Below, in pieces: positions 11,028-23,438 of a stretch of DNA of 64,000 nucleotides. This DNA comes from Siphonodentalium dalli (Eukaryota > Mollusca > Scaphopoda > Gadilida > Siphonodentaliidae), in contig CP136063.1 in NCBI GenBank assembly GCA_032622095.1, positions 87,645,980 to 87,709,979 on the forward strand, given 5' to 3'. The notes beneath the pieces are model-generated. The model was given only the letters and a program-made list of their open reading frames with translations. It had not been told where the DNA came from and did no database searches. Positions within the stretch are counted from its first letter, which is position 1. Every line of letters begins with the position of its first letter. Position numbers and translations under genes: made by a program.

Positions 11028-11880
11028 CTGAAATTAGAAGATTTGTCAATTTATTAAATTTATTAAAGTGATGTGAAACGCTCTGCTGAGGTGTTATGAA
11101 CAGAATAACAAATAGTCATGACAAAATAAGTTAATTTCATAATTTGACATATATATACATCCAAATAGTCAGAAAACAGTGTCATTGTTACGTGCGCTCG
11201 CGCAACAGTATGGCGATCAGTCAGATTCGTAGGTTGGTGTCACCCTACCGATTTCACTCCATGACGTCACCCTTACACAGTACATGCCGGCGACGTTACG
11301 GAGTAGATTATAGAGTTGACGCCCTTGGCACTGACTTCTGTTACTAGCTCGTTGCTATATAAACAAACCAGCGATGTGGCTTTTGTCGAAAATTGACAGT
11401 CAGTACATTCCCCCTGTATACATGTACTTTCAGAAAATACAAAACACCACAACGTTATACCCCACCAATGTCAGTGTCTCGATATCATTTGATCAAATTT
11501 CTTGACATGAAACCGCGACAGACACGGCGTGAAATACATCGCATTGAGTAAACAATTTCCCATTGTTTCAATTCAACTTCAAGATCGCGGTAAAATAAAA
11601 ACCGCAATTTGTAAGTGGTAAACATCTGAAAAAGACATCAGTTACATGCAGAAACTAATTGTTGTGCATATTTATTTCTATTTGAGGTGGCAATTTTTCA
11701 TGTTTATCAGTATATATAACGATAAGAGTGATGGCAATTGGGGGACTATAGTTTATCTAGCGCATTAAATTTAAAATATAAAGTCGTGAATTGGCTGAGT
11801 GTTTACTATGGCCGCACATTTCGTTGATAATTACGAGCCATTTGTTTGTCTACATAACATTTTTAAGTTCGAAGAGCATT

Positions 11881-12042
11881 GGATAACAGTGTGGTGTGAT
11901 TTTGGAAAGGTACATGGCGAATATACTGTGGCAAATACCCGTTAATGGGCTCCGTCTCCGCCGTCGCCCATTAACTAAATTTGCCACAGTATATTCGCCA
12001 TGTACCTTTCCGAAATCACAAAACACCACACTGTTATCGCCT
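11881..12042. repeat. Long inverted repeat (family M) with GC-rich loop
   Basis: Arms GGATAACAGTGTGGTGT.. and ..ACACCACACTGTTATCGCC pair over ~70 bp, including GGTACATGGCGAATATACTG, closed by GTTAATGGGC/GCCCATTAAC around a CG-rich ~13-nt loop. A diverged end piece (AAACACCACAACGTTATACC) lies at ~11444. Probably a hairpin MITE; flanking duplication is not clear. Confidence 0.75.
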
Positions 12043-12817
12043 AAATAAAATTATTGAAGATTGTGATTGTCTTTTTTTGCTAACATTAAATTAAATTAAG
12101 TAAAATACAGTGAAATTATTTTTTTAATTATTTTTTATTACATTTTTGCGCACGTTGGCATCTCTCTGAGTGCATTCTAGTTATACTACTAAACAAAATT
12201 ACACACATGACTATTATTTGCGCAATCATTGTTGGCTATATTTGTGTGTAGTCAACTGTTGTTTTCTCTGAAAATGGTACAGTCGATGTTATTGGAATTT
12301 TCGACAATCTTATTTCATTGCTAAATTCTTCAAACGGGGACAGTGTTTGGATACTAACTGAAGCACATCTTATAGTCTGTCTGTAAGGCAACAGAAATTT
12401 ATAGCCTGACTTACGAAACTACCTGTGACTGCTACCTATGAGAACATACGTCTGAATACTATACAAAGGGTGGTTGCTTTTATAAAGAATATTATAGTCT
12501 GTAAATGTGGAGTTGTGATATATTATATAAATCATATTATCAAAATATATTAGAGAACTATATACAAAATATGCAAACAATCAGATAACTAACACTAAAG
12601 TTATTACCCGGAAACCAAAATAATTGGCAAATCAACAAGGACCTAACTCCGGCAAAAAATGGGCGGACCAAAACCCAAATTCGAACATGACCTGTATCAT
12701 TCACAAATGAAATTTGAAAACAATCAGATCACTAAAACTAAAGTTATCATCCGGAAACCATCTGGGATGGACAGACGGACACCACTGATTTATATAGCCC
12801 CAATTTTTTTTTCGGGG

Positions 12818-13072
12818 CAAGCCTTGAAATAGTGTGTCTGTCATTTGCAGAATGAGGTCCCCAGAGGGTGAATTTAGTGACGCTACCCTGAACAGCGGGA
12901 TAGAATAACTAAATTCACCCTCTGGGGACCTCATTCTGTTTATGCCTCAGCAAAATGAGGTTCCCAGAAGGGTGTATTTGGTGATGATAGCCCACATTGC
13001 AGGATCGAGTCACTAAATTCACCCTCTGGGGACCTCATTCTGCAAATGACAGACACACTATATCAAGGCTTG
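12818..13072. mobile_element. Family D, short form, with 8-bp target duplication
   Basis: Starts CAAGCCTTGAAATAGTG and ends ATATCAAGGCTTG. The eight flanking bases TTTCGGGG are identical on both sides (12810-12817 and 13073-13080). Inside are two hairpins of GAGGTCCCCAGAGGGTGAAT arms. Confidence 0.92.
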
Positions 13073-13369
13073 TTTCGGGGAACAACTAAAGTTATCACCT
13101 GGGAACCATATGGGATGGACAGTTAGGCACATTATACACTGAAGTGCGTGTGTGCCAGCTTAACCTCTTTCATATAGACTAGGACGTATTGATCTTCAAT
13201 TCTGAAATGATATATGGCTTAACATCTTTACAATATGAAGCAGAAAATAGAACTTCCTACAGAGCAATATTTTTTTTTAAGTTTGAGGTGTAGGGCTTGA
13301 TTTAATTTTATTCATAATTAAAAAAAACAACATTTATTTCACTTTTAACTAAAAAAAACAAGAGGTGTG

Positions 13370-14320
13370 CACTCGAGTGTTAGCATACCCCCACATTGGC
13401 AAATTCAACCCGCATTATCCGTAAATTCAACCAAAAAGATTTTTTACTTTAAAGAAAAATTCGGACTAATAATATCGATATGGTGTCACAAGAAGCTTGT
13501 ACAGAAAAAATTATTGAAATCGGTTCATATTTGTTAAAGTTATTAAGTCAGACAGAATTTTCTAAGTCAAAATAAGTCGAAAATGAGGTGTAATATTACG
13601 AAAAACAGTCTGAGCCAATCCCTAGCCGCATCATGTAGAGAGGGTATTGTGAGAAGCATGTATACCAAAAATTATTGAAATCGGTTCATATTTGTTAAAG
13701 TTATTAAGTCGGACAGAATTTTCTAAGTCAAAAATGAGGCGGAGAGACCGTCCTAAGGAGATTGCATACAAAAAATTATTGTTGTTCGAGTTATGAGGAC
13801 GGACAGACGGACGGACGGACGGACGACCAAACGGACAGAGAAAGCGTCCATACGCACCACAGGGTACTTGTGAGGTACGATCTTTTGTTTGCATGACTTG
13901 TGGGGTGCACCCCACAAGTGTGGGGTGCACCCCACAAGTAACGTACAGAAAATCCAATTTTAAAGAGCGGCCCCAAACCTCCCCCAAACCCACTCACCCT
14001 AAAGTGGAATTCGACTTATACGGGACCAAACCGGTCAATAGTGGTGTCATAAACTGTTTTACAAACATCTCCGTTATTTCGTTAATATTACGTTTTTCTA
14101 AATATTTTTTTTCTCTAAATATGTATTTCAGACGTATTACATAATCTGAGAAATGTTATATTAACGAAATAACGGAGATGTTTGTGGAATAAAACAGTTA
14201 GGAAAAAAATATATTAATTTCATCGCACCCCACAAGTACGCTCTGGTGAGCGTGACGGACGGACGGACAGACGCAGTCAATCCAGTATACCCCCCATTTT
14301 CTTCGAAAGTGGGGGTATAA
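13370..14320. repeat. Composite repeat: tandem ~160-bp units, perfect palindromes and GACGGACGG tracts
   Basis: GAAATCGGTTCATATTTGTT...TTTTCTAAGTC occurs twice (~13516-13574, ~13676-13733). ACTTGTGGGGTGCACCCCAC... at 13896-13919 is a perfect 24-bp palindrome, and most of it repeats next to it. Arms ~14047-14088 and ~14150-14200 (AACATCTCCGTTATTTCGTT) form a further inverted repeat. GACGGACGG tracts occur at ~13800 and ~14250, and the segment starts and ends with GTGGGGGTAT-like words. Probably a non-autonomous transposon with another inside it. Confidence 0.6.
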
Positions 14321-15108
14321 TTAGAGAGACTGACATTATAAACTGGTGGGGTGTTGGTTTGTTGTTAAGATATGCATTTGTTGTTAAGATATTTTTAATG
14401 CATCTGACAGTACACAAGTCAGCAAGCCGAGTGACACCAGACAGATAGTATTAACTTTAGAACAAGGTCCCTCCATCCGCTTGGACCCTACCAGCTTCAA
14501 ATATCGGTTGTGCTATTCAATTTTCTTCAAAAGTGGGAGTATAATTCATTAGTAGTAATTATACCCAGGTTACCAAATCAATGTTTCGGAATGATTGAAT
14601 TTATGTTCTCCGAAAGTGACAAATATTTTTCTGCTCACATGTCAACTAGCTGCCTGGCAGAGTTGTCATGACAACTAAGCCTCTGGCTTCTTTGTTGACG
14701 GCTGCTTGGTCACAGACACTGAGATAATATTCTAGCTGAGGCAATGTACAGTACAAATTCATCATTCAGACATGCAATTTGGTAATTCAATAGATCCGAG
14801 TTAGGGTTTCAATCAATTTGTTATGGTACTGAGTGGGGATCTGCATGTATTTTTAGGCAAGGCAATCAGCAGCTGATAGATTGAACAGAATTTGATATAG
14901 CTAGCCAGCAAAAGTCACGATCCAGACAGGCAGTGTCGAGGCATTGATCCACAGGTAATCAGTCTGAGATGTGGAGTACTGCTGCCCTCTGTGGGAACTG
15001 TCTGGCTACATGGGAATAATACATGTATTAACTTGAATAGTGGCAAAAACTTCCAGCATCACAACTCTCTCATGGATATCAAAGTTGTTCAAAGAAATCA
15101 ATAGTCTT

Positions 15109-16104
15109 TAGGGGTGCCACGATTAATCGTATAATCAATGAACCATTGATAAAGCCGATAATTGATTACCATTTCCGTTTTCGATTAATCTGCGTTATTT
15201 ATTTCGGACGTTGGAAAATGTCGGGTATTATTGAATACCATGTTTGTTGTACATGGTTTAATCTGCAACTGAGGGGTTAACAACCTTTGATCACGTATCA
15301 AAGAGATTCCGACAACATGAGTACTAATACGAATATATGTTGCAAACAGTCGGCAGTTCATTTAATGATGCAACATGGTTACTCTTCGGGTCGTTGCATA
15401 TTCTACAAATTGGCGGCAGTGCAGCTTTGAACTTATGGGAAAGCCATTGTATATTTCTACAAGCAAGAGGGCACTACGTCTTTGAAATGTGCAGACTGTC
15501 ACAGCGTTCAATGAACTGAATGCACTCACCCTTGCATCTGATAGGATCAATGGGGAGTTGATTGTCATTCTCGCGATGGTCTCCGCAATGTGAATGGCGA
15601 GTATACTTTGTTTGCATGAGTATACTTAGATGTTACTAGTACAGGCTATCGCTTATCGTGTGGTGACTGCTGAATGAAACTCACTTAACTTGTTCCGAGT
15701 CCTGAAATTTGTGGGTGGGGGCCCACCTTTCTGATTTTATGCACACTCTGGAAGTTTGCTTAAACTTATAGTTTCCATAATATTAGATTCCTTTTTTAAG
15801 AACCGTCGGCAGTCCATTGTGCAATCCTACTTCTATATTGTTTGTATGTTTGGCTATTCATAACACTGAAATTAATTGACATCATCGAGAACTGTGTATT
15901 GTAATATATTGTGCTCATTAGTCATTACCGGTGGTTTCTGAAGCACTTTATTAAAGTAAAAATTAGATCAGCCGATGCCTCAAACAACCAGCAACAGCAG
16001 TTAACCAGCACCCAGCCAAAAGACCATATTACGGAATATTTCCACTGATGTTATTAATATTAGGTACAATTAATCAATTATCAAAATCAATCGTGGCACC
16101 TCTA
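15109..16104. mobile_element. hAT-like non-autonomous or decayed element (~1 kb)
   Basis: The left end is TAGGGGTGCCACGATTAATC; the right end, reversed, is TAGAGGTGCCACGATTGATT. Eight-base flanks ATAGTCTT (15101-15108) and ATAATCTT (16105-16112) differ at one base. Internal frames are broken; near 15975-16045 the plus strand can read NNQQQQLTSTQPKDHITEYF, which may be a hAT protein relic, but this is a weak guess. Confidence 0.75.
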
Positions 16105-16372
16105 ATAATCTTACAGATTCAGCGAAATACATGTACATATATAACAGCAAACAATGTAATTTTTTTATATCCACAAATGTACAGAAAAACATATTCAAAC
16201 AAGTCTTTAATTAAGACTTTTTTTAAACAATAAATTTTTCAGATAATTACCTGTATCGGTAATTAAAAGTGTTTTTCGGCTGTTTTCTTCCGATATGCAT
16301 GTTCCTACATTAGTATGGTGATTTTTTTATATTAATTTTAATTTTGCAGATGAAAATTGATGTCACAGAATC

Positions 16373-16826
16373 AGGCTTGAGTATATGGTGCTGGACATTT
16401 GCAAAATGAGGTCCCCAGAAGGTGAATTTAGTGATGCTACCCTGCACAGCGGGCTAGCATCACCAAACTCACACTCTGGGGGGGACCAGATTCTGTCTGG
16501 CTTCATCTGCTATGGGAGACAAAGACTTAGATTTAAGTTTTCAGATGGTGGTGTGCACGCATTGCGAACCTCCAATATGCACTGTGTCGTCTGCCGATTT
16601 GGGGATATAGAGAATCTAAACTAATAAAGAAAAAGATACTTTTGGAAGAAAATTTGTTAATTTGATGATAATAATGATACTTTTCAGAAAAGATGAGGCC
16701 AAGGCAGAATGTGTTCCCTGGAAAGTGAATTTAGTGATGCCAGCCCACTGTGCAGGGTAGTGTTACTTAATTCACCTTCTGGCACACTCATGCTGCAAAT
16801 GTCTGGCACATTTTTTCTAAGGCCTT
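16373..16826. mobile_element. Family D, long form, diverged
   Basis: Has GACATTTGCAAAATGAGGTC at the left, a central spacer with CTGCTATGGGAGACAAAGAC and GATATAGAGAATCTAAACTA, and a second hairpin at ~16700-16790. The right terminus abuts the A element at 16827. Confidence 0.75.
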
Positions 16827-17090
16827 CAGTAATGCCCTAAATAATCGACTCCTTAACCACAGAAGAATTATGGGTAATTTTTCAGGATTTAGTCGGAAAT
16901 ATGGCTTGTTGCCATTCATTGGAAAGCTTTCACTGAGAGCTTTCCGATGAATGGCAACAAGCCACATATTTCTGACTAAATTACCCATAATTCTCCTTAA
17001 CCATAGCAGAATTATGGGTAGTTTTTCAGGATTTAGTCGGAAATATGGCTTGTTGCCATTCATCGGAAAGCTCTCACTGACATTACTGTA
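16827..17090. mobile_element. Family A MITE with three arms
   Basis: Arm order is forward (16827-16935), reverse (16936-16995), then forward again (~16992-17080), ending in CATTACTGTA. The normal palindrome has only two arms, so this copy was rearranged. Confidence 0.85.
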
Positions 17091-17219
17091 CATAGAAATA
17101 AAAATTTGGTGAATGAAAAGATGACTCTGATGGAGATTGAAGGCTCATATTCGAACAAGTCTTCAAGTGACAATTTACCAAAATAAATTTTCCATATACT
17201 GTCCATTTAAAGGGACGTA

Positions 17220-18100
17220 GGGGGCCTTTGTTGTCGGTTATAATTTAGAAATAACATTTATCAAATTATGAAAATTTCCTCAAGAATATGATAATAATGT
17301 AGTATATCATAATGATGGATGTGATAATATTCACAAAACCCGCTTCGTGGCAGAGAAAACTCAGGTCGAGAGTTGTTTAGTTTCTCGCAAAAAGCACAGC
17401 GAATTGTTTATTAGCATAGTCACGATTGTGCGTCATTTCCTTATTTAGTTTCACGCGCATTATAAGTCAGTTGTAAACCCCTAATTTGGTGCATCTACAA
17501 CTTACAACTCACAATACTATCATCGTAAATTCCTTTATTTGGTAATTACCATTTGTTAGGAGAAAATACTGGATTGAAAAATAATCATCTCTTTGCAAGA
17601 ACAATTACATTATGTACACGTTTTCTGTCTGATAATTTCCCAATCATGTAGTAATGTGGATTAGCTGGATTTTGAACTGACAGCAGGTAGAATGGGTTGA
17701 TTTAAAATAAAATTTGGTGTCATTTGAATGCGATTGTTGTTTGATCCAATAATTTGATCTTCGCCTTACACAGAGCAACGGAACATATTTATTGGATGAT
17801 CCAGTAGTTTTGGAGTGTTTGTCTATAAACAAATGTTTCTGTAATGTTTATGATGTTTGTTTACATAACAAAGCATATAAACATGACAATAATATGCAAT
17901 GTACGTGATATTTATGATTGGTATAAGAACAAAATGTGTCTATTATATAATATTCTTTCTGTTTATGGCGGTTTTAGCGGATGTGACTATTTTAACAGCT
18001 ATACCCACCGTGAAGGCCGCCCATATCTTCACTACATGAACAAGACTGTGACAGAAACATGCACAGACAACCAGCGCACGGGTACTCCTGATTAATTGCT
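17220..18100. other. Intronic stretch without recognised features
   Basis: AT-rich; only short open frames, no transposon ends seen. Confidence 0.5.
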
Positions 18101-18313
18101 TTTTACAATTTTTACCTGCATTAGTTCAGTGATTATTTTTAGATTAAAGTTTAATAGCAGATGATATTTTATAGTATGATCAAGCTGAGCATCAGTGACA
18201 GTGAGTCAATAGATGAATCGGTAAAGATTGCACTGGTTTCAAAAATTTAAATATGACGAGGTATCATTATTAAAGTCTGCATGTGAGCCACATGAAAAAG
18301 TTCTTGAAACAAT

Positions 18314-18518
18314 TTAACCCTTTTATGAGGGGACCAGCGCTGGTGCGGCATTAAAGATCCTGTCTCTCATAGAGAGCCTCGCACATATAAGAGAATGCAC
18401 TGGCTTACAAGTTCAAGGTAAATATTGTTAGGCCAATGTATTCTCTTATAGGGAGCCTCGCATATACAAGAGAATGCATTGGCAAAATTTCAGGAAGCTC
18501 TAATCATGAAAGGGTTAA
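18314..18518. mobile_element. Family C MITE, hairpins partly deleted
   Basis: TTAACCCTTTTATGAGG at the left, CATGAAAGGGTTAA at the right. The first hairpin is cut to CTCATAGAGAGCCTCGCA.. and the second to CTTATAGGGAGCCTCGCA. It is followed directly by AGTGATGTGAGAAACTC, a terminus-like sequence also seen at 11058 and 52075. Confidence 0.82.
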
Positions 18519-18737
18519 AGTGATGTGAGAAACTCATGTAGGGTGATCAAATTGTAATGGAGAATAATCGTCCTCAAAGTAGCTATTTTTACAAATATTT
18601 TCTATATGTCTTCTATGGAGTGGCACTGTCGATTTGCTTGAGATTTCAGCGATGTTATCAGAATGGTACATTCCTCCAGTTGGCATAGCACCTGACTACT
18701 AACAATTTCATGCACCGAAAAAGTCCATAATATGACT

Positions 18738-19087
18738 TTAAAGGGGTACTGTACCTTATTAAAATCCGGCCATTGACCATCTCTAATATACAACAGAATA
18801 TATGCAACAATTGAATGAATCTAAGCCATGGATTAGTGCAAAATACACTCATGTGCTCTATGAACGATAAAAACAACATGATCATTATAATGAAATTGAA
18901 TTTATGACTGGCGTCATAAAATCATTTTCATTATAAGTACCATGTTGTTGGTATTGTTAGTAGAGAACATGGGTGTATTTTGCCATCATCCATGGCTCAA
19001 ATTCATTCATTTGTTGCATAAATTATGTTGAGTATAAAAGAAGATGGTCCCATAAATGGCCGGATTTAGTGTACAGTACCCCTTTAA
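18738..19087. mobile_element. Family E palindromic MITE
   Basis: TTAA|AGGGGTACTGTAC at 18738 and GTACAGTACCCCT|TTAA at 19087. The two halves are complementary over most of the length (for example CATGGATTAGTGCAAAATAC against ..GTATTTTGCCATCATCCATG). Confidence 0.88.
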
Positions 19088-19768
19088 GAATTTGCTGCTA
19101 TTGACAAGACAAGCTCAACACCACCTCAGAGATCAGACTGTCAAGCCTCACATTTGGAATGTCAAAATGTTCTACAGAAAATACAAGTGTGTAGTCATAA
19201 TTCAGAGAAATTTCATTTCATTCTTTCCTATTAGAAAACTGTCAGTGATGGATAAAATTTCAATAAGCAAAAAAAACAGACAATCCTGTTCTGTGGATGA
19301 AATTTGAGATTAATATCTGATGTTTCCAAAGTTCATTAGCTTCGTTTTAACATTTCTTTGATTGATCAACTAATTTAAGTTTTGTCACAATGACAGGTTT
19401 GAAAGGTTTTGAGTCAGACATAATGTGATTTTTGGGAGGTTTCAGCGAGCGAATGTCTGATAAGTGCGGCTCTACTCTCACCTGCCAAATACATGTAATA
19501 ATGCAGGCAGAATTATAGTGCAGCACTGTATTTTCGGCGGAAATTAATAATAGTGCAGGCAATTTCACTATCTGTCTCATTGCCTAATAATAGTACAGGG
19601 TTGTATTTTTGACTGAAATTAAATAAACCATGCATGCACTATTATTCAGCAGGTGATGCTGATGCTGTACTGACAACAAATAGAACAGTACTTACTATCC
19701 GCTATATTAAAGTAAAATGATGATGTACATAAGGCCGAAAGATTCTGTGCATAATACACAAATGAGTC

Positions 19769-20170
19769 TTTAACCCTTTACCCAACAGAAGGGCGCTGTG
19801 CCAATGCATTCTCTTATATATGCGAGTCGACCATAGGTCGCCTCGCATATATAAGAGAATGCATTGGTTTAACACATTAAAAATTATAAAATTGTTAAAG
19901 AATGTAAGAAAAAAATGGTAAAAGGTGTTAAAAAAAGATTTTTTTTAGGCCAATGCATTCTCTTATATATGCGAGGCGACCTATGGTCGACTCGCATATA
20001 TAAGAGAATGCATTGGCACAGGGCATAACTGTAACTATCACAATGTGGTCAAGGAGTCGGTTCCAATGATATCCATATTTGTATGGTTCTATTGAGACAG
20101 CCAGAAGATATTTTAGGCTGTTGAAGCTTTATTTGGCCAGTTTTGGCCGGTTTGTTGGGTAAAGGGTTAA
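19769..20170. mobile_element. Family C2 MITE, copy 1
   Basis: TTAACCCTTTACCCAACAGA to GTTGGGTAAAGGGTTAA. Two perfect hairpins with GAGTCGACCATAGGTCGCCTC centres flank an AT-rich spacer; a unique ~120 bp tail (ATCACAATGTGGTCAAGGAG..) follows. Almost identical to the copy at 30658. Confidence 0.92.
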
Positions 20171-20365
20171 AGGTGTTATCATTCAATTCCTGTCATCGTA
20201 TAAGTAAAATGATGTGAGAGTCAAAAGCATCCTGAGATATCTATTAACACATTCACACCCATTTAATTACACCAAAAGTATGAGATACCACATGCAATGG
20301 ATGTGTTAAGACATAATACTTTGTCTTATCTGTTCAGTGTAAACACATTGTAAACGCTGTCCTCA

Positions 20366-20502
20366 TGCGCAGCCGGCTAGCATCACTAAATTCACCCTCT
20401 GGGGACTTCATTATGCTTAGGCCTCATCTTCTTTCTGGAAAGTATCCTTATTATGTGGGGAGATCATTCTACAAATATCCAGCACCATATTTTTAGGCCA
20501 GT
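20366..20502. mobile_element. Family D fragment
   Basis: Only one hairpin arm (CTAGCATCACTAAATTCACC..) and part of the long-form spacer and end (CCAGCACCATATTTTTAGGC) remain. Confidence 0.6.
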
Positions 20503-20581
20503 TTATCTCCACTGTAATTCAATCGACCAAAAACTTTTAAATTACCTGCATGAAAAGCACTTTTATCAGCATTACATAATA

Positions 20582-20989
20582 TTAAAGGTACTCAATCCAA
20601 TTTGATGGTCCCCATATAATCAGATTACAACAACAACAACATTTTTTGAAATGCCGCTTCAGTTATCAGAATTGATTAATTGACCAAAAATAATGCTAAC
20701 CACAGTCAACTATAGTATAAAATTGCCCAAATCGTATAATTTATCAACATATTGTTCAACGAAATTTGGCCGGTAGGTAAAATATCTAACACCGAGATCG
20801 TCAACTTGGAAGAATATTTGCCAGGCTGCCAAAAATGACATATCTCGGGGGAAATAACAAATTTCAAAAATCGATATCTGATCACTCTAAGCTTTGATGG
20901 TGGGTTCCTCGACTCGATTCAAATATTTTTTACCCCGAAATCAAAGAAATAGTAATTTGGGAGCATTAATTCGGATTATGCATCTTTAA
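20582..20989. mobile_element. Family B TTAA MITE
   Basis: TTAAAGGTACTCAATCC at the left. The right end is diverged: GGATTATGCATCTTTAA. Contains the internal family words CGATATCTGATCACTC and GGTTCCTCGACTCGATTCAA. Confidence 0.82.
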
Positions 20990-21456
20990 GTGAATATCCT
21001 TTTTCCGGTGATCAAATTTCTGGGTACATTCCATGGAATTACTCAGAACAGCGTCCGAAAAAACTCCTATAACGTGTATCTGTAGTAAACATAATGCCGA
21101 TTTAACTTGATTACATGACTCCTGGATGTGTGGTGCCATACATGTATTTGATGCTTGTGGCTCATTAGACTTTGTTCACCTGTCAATGCTGGTGAATCGA
21201 AAACTGAAGCTAGCAGCTCACGGCCAATCAGAAAAGCCTATTTTAGCGCAAATATTGAACTTGAATTACAAAAGACGTAATACTTTGTCTTATCTCTTCG
21301 GCGTAAACATTCTACATATTTAATTGAAGACACACAAACTGTGAAAAAAAATTCCAACATTGTTAGTCTCATTATGAAGGCAGATAAAAAAATCGCATAA
21401 AATCACTATTTGGACCAGTGGCTTTTTGTTAGGGTGTTGATAGGGTTTTATTGAGC

Positions 21457-21632
21457 TACAGTAATGTCCTAAATAATCGACCCCTAAACCACAGCAGAAT
21501 TTTGGGAAATATTTCAGGATTTAGTCAGAAATATGGCTTGCTGCCATTCATCGGAAAGCTCTTGGTGAGAGCTTTCCGATGAATGGCAACAAGCCATATT
21601 TCCACACTATATATGCTTCGGGCATTACTGTA
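21457..21632. mobile_element. Family A MITE, right arm truncated
   Basis: TA|CAGTAATGTCC at the left, GGGCATTACTG|TA at the right. After ..CATATTTCCACAC the outer right arm is missing up to the terminus. Confidence 0.85.
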
Positions 21633-21905
21633 TCAAAATGGTAATAAAAATATTCAAAATAGTAAGGGTACTATAGCTGAATTGGTAACTCTCACCAGTT
21701 TTTCTGCAATAAAGTTATCCAGGTTCCTGGAATTGTGACAAGGTTAACCAGGTAGGGGATAATTGTGATGAAATCACTCAGGTTAATAAAAGTTGATTTA
21801 TGACATGCCATATCATTTGATTTTATCAAAATAATCATTTACATTACTAATATTTATACATTTACGTTTAATAAGGATGATCCCTTGGCAAGGCTTAAGA
21901 TTATA

Positions 21906-21939
21906 GTTGCCTCAGTTACTTTTAAAATCACATCCACAT
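21906..21939 (+). repeat. 34-bp segment duplicated inside the A element at 23213
   Basis: GTTGCCTCAGTTACTTTTAA.. is repeated without change at 23296-23329. Here it lies in non-repetitive intron sequence, so this is the likely donor. Confidence 0.9.
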
Positions 21940-22524
21940 TGTAAATTTGATTAATCTGGGTAACTTTATCACAATTCTACCCAACATGGATAATTTTATA
22001 ACAATTTCAGGAAGCTGGTAAACTTTATCACAAAAATCATTGAGAGTGACCAAATCAGCAGCATAATCTGGGTTTTTTGGATGTCGTTCCACAGGAGTGA
22101 TAAGTCTCAATCTTGATTGGTTCTCAGAGACTCAGAATAAAATTCCAGTGGTTTAAAGGCATGTGGCTGTTTGATGCTTGAATTTCCATTGAGAAAAGTG
22201 AAATTTATGAAAAATAACATGAAAGTAAAAATAAAAAGCAATAAATTAGACTATGAAACATTGATAGAACAACTAATTTATAAAACAATTTAGCCATCAG
22301 AGAATGAGGAAGATAATTGAAAATAAAGCATTTTAAAACATAACAAAATTAAACCAGAATAGAATGGAAATTGATAACAAGCTACCGGTATTCCATTATA
22401 ATTTTTTGGCAAAAAATGCCTACAAAAGAAAGGTAAGAGAGAGAAAAAGAAAAAATACATACAACTAGAAAATAAGAACATACTGAAAGTGTGAATTCAA
22501 AGTGTTATATCTGTCATTTATCAA

Positions 22525-22666
22525 GAAGCCTTGAAATAATCGACATGCCATGGTTGAAACCTACCAAAAAATTAATGACAGAAGATATGAAGACAGGCTA
22601 AAATGTAATGAATTTATGACAGGCTGCAACAACTGCTGGGGAATTGCTGAATTATTTCAAGGCTTG
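22525..22666. mobile_element. Short element with family D termini but unrelated interior
   Basis: Left GAAGCCTTGAAATAAT, right ATTATTTCAAGGCTTG, with flanks TTTATCAA (22517-22524) and TTTCTCAA (22667-22674), 7 of 8 identical. It lacks the GAGGTCCCCAGAGGG hairpins of other D copies. Confidence 0.65.
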
Positions 22667-23212
22667 TTTCTCAAGTGTGTACACATTATTAAAGAAGGTG
22701 TTCAATGTACATGTATCCACTTTTGCATTAGTGATAAATAGGATACCCCTATTCTGAATAAAACGATATCCATGAATAAACTTCAGTCCATTTTATGGTG
22801 AATCATGAGAAAGGGATATAATCTAACAGGAAAATATCAAAAAATTTCATCTCCTATAAAAATCTACATGTACATAGTCTTGCTGTAAATATATAAACAT
22901 CTAAAGCAATAAACATATACGGAAATTTCATTCATAGATCTCGATTGACCACCGCTTCACATACAGTATAACATTCAGCTTGCTAACATCACATTCATAT
23001 GAAATACCTTTCTTCAACATTCCGTATCTTGTTACTGAAATTATTGTATTGAAAATTTAGTGATTCAGAGAAAACACAGTAAATGAATGAAATCTGAATT
23101 TTTTATAGATATCTTAAAACAAATATCCGTGAAGTTTTCATTCAGATAAATTTAGAACTCATGGTATGTTTCCAAACAACTAATAACTTTTGCTGATGGA
23201 GCAACCATGTTA

Positions 23213-23438
23213 TACAGTAATGCTCTAATTAATCGACTTCTTAACCACAGCAGAATTATGGGTAACTTTTCAGGATTTAGTCGGAAATATGGCTTGTTGC
23301 CTCAGTTACTTTTAAAATCACATCCACATCGCCGAGAGCTTTCCAATGAATGGCAACAATCCATATTTCAGACTAAATCCTGAAATTACCCATAATTCTG
23401 CTGTGGTTAAGAAGTCGATTAATTAGAGCATTACTGTA
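23213..23438. mobile_element. Family A MITE with 34-bp foreign insert at the loop
   Basis: TA|CAGTAATGCTC..GCATTACTG|TA. At the palindrome centre the left arm stops at GGCTTGTTGC and a 34-bp intron segment (23296-23329) replaces the end of the arm. Confidence 0.9.

Noticed and set aside
19769-20170. Perfect hairpins as possible terminators or riboswitch-like elements
   Set aside because: They recur inside several transposon families and lie in introns of an animal gene, so they are parts of MITEs.
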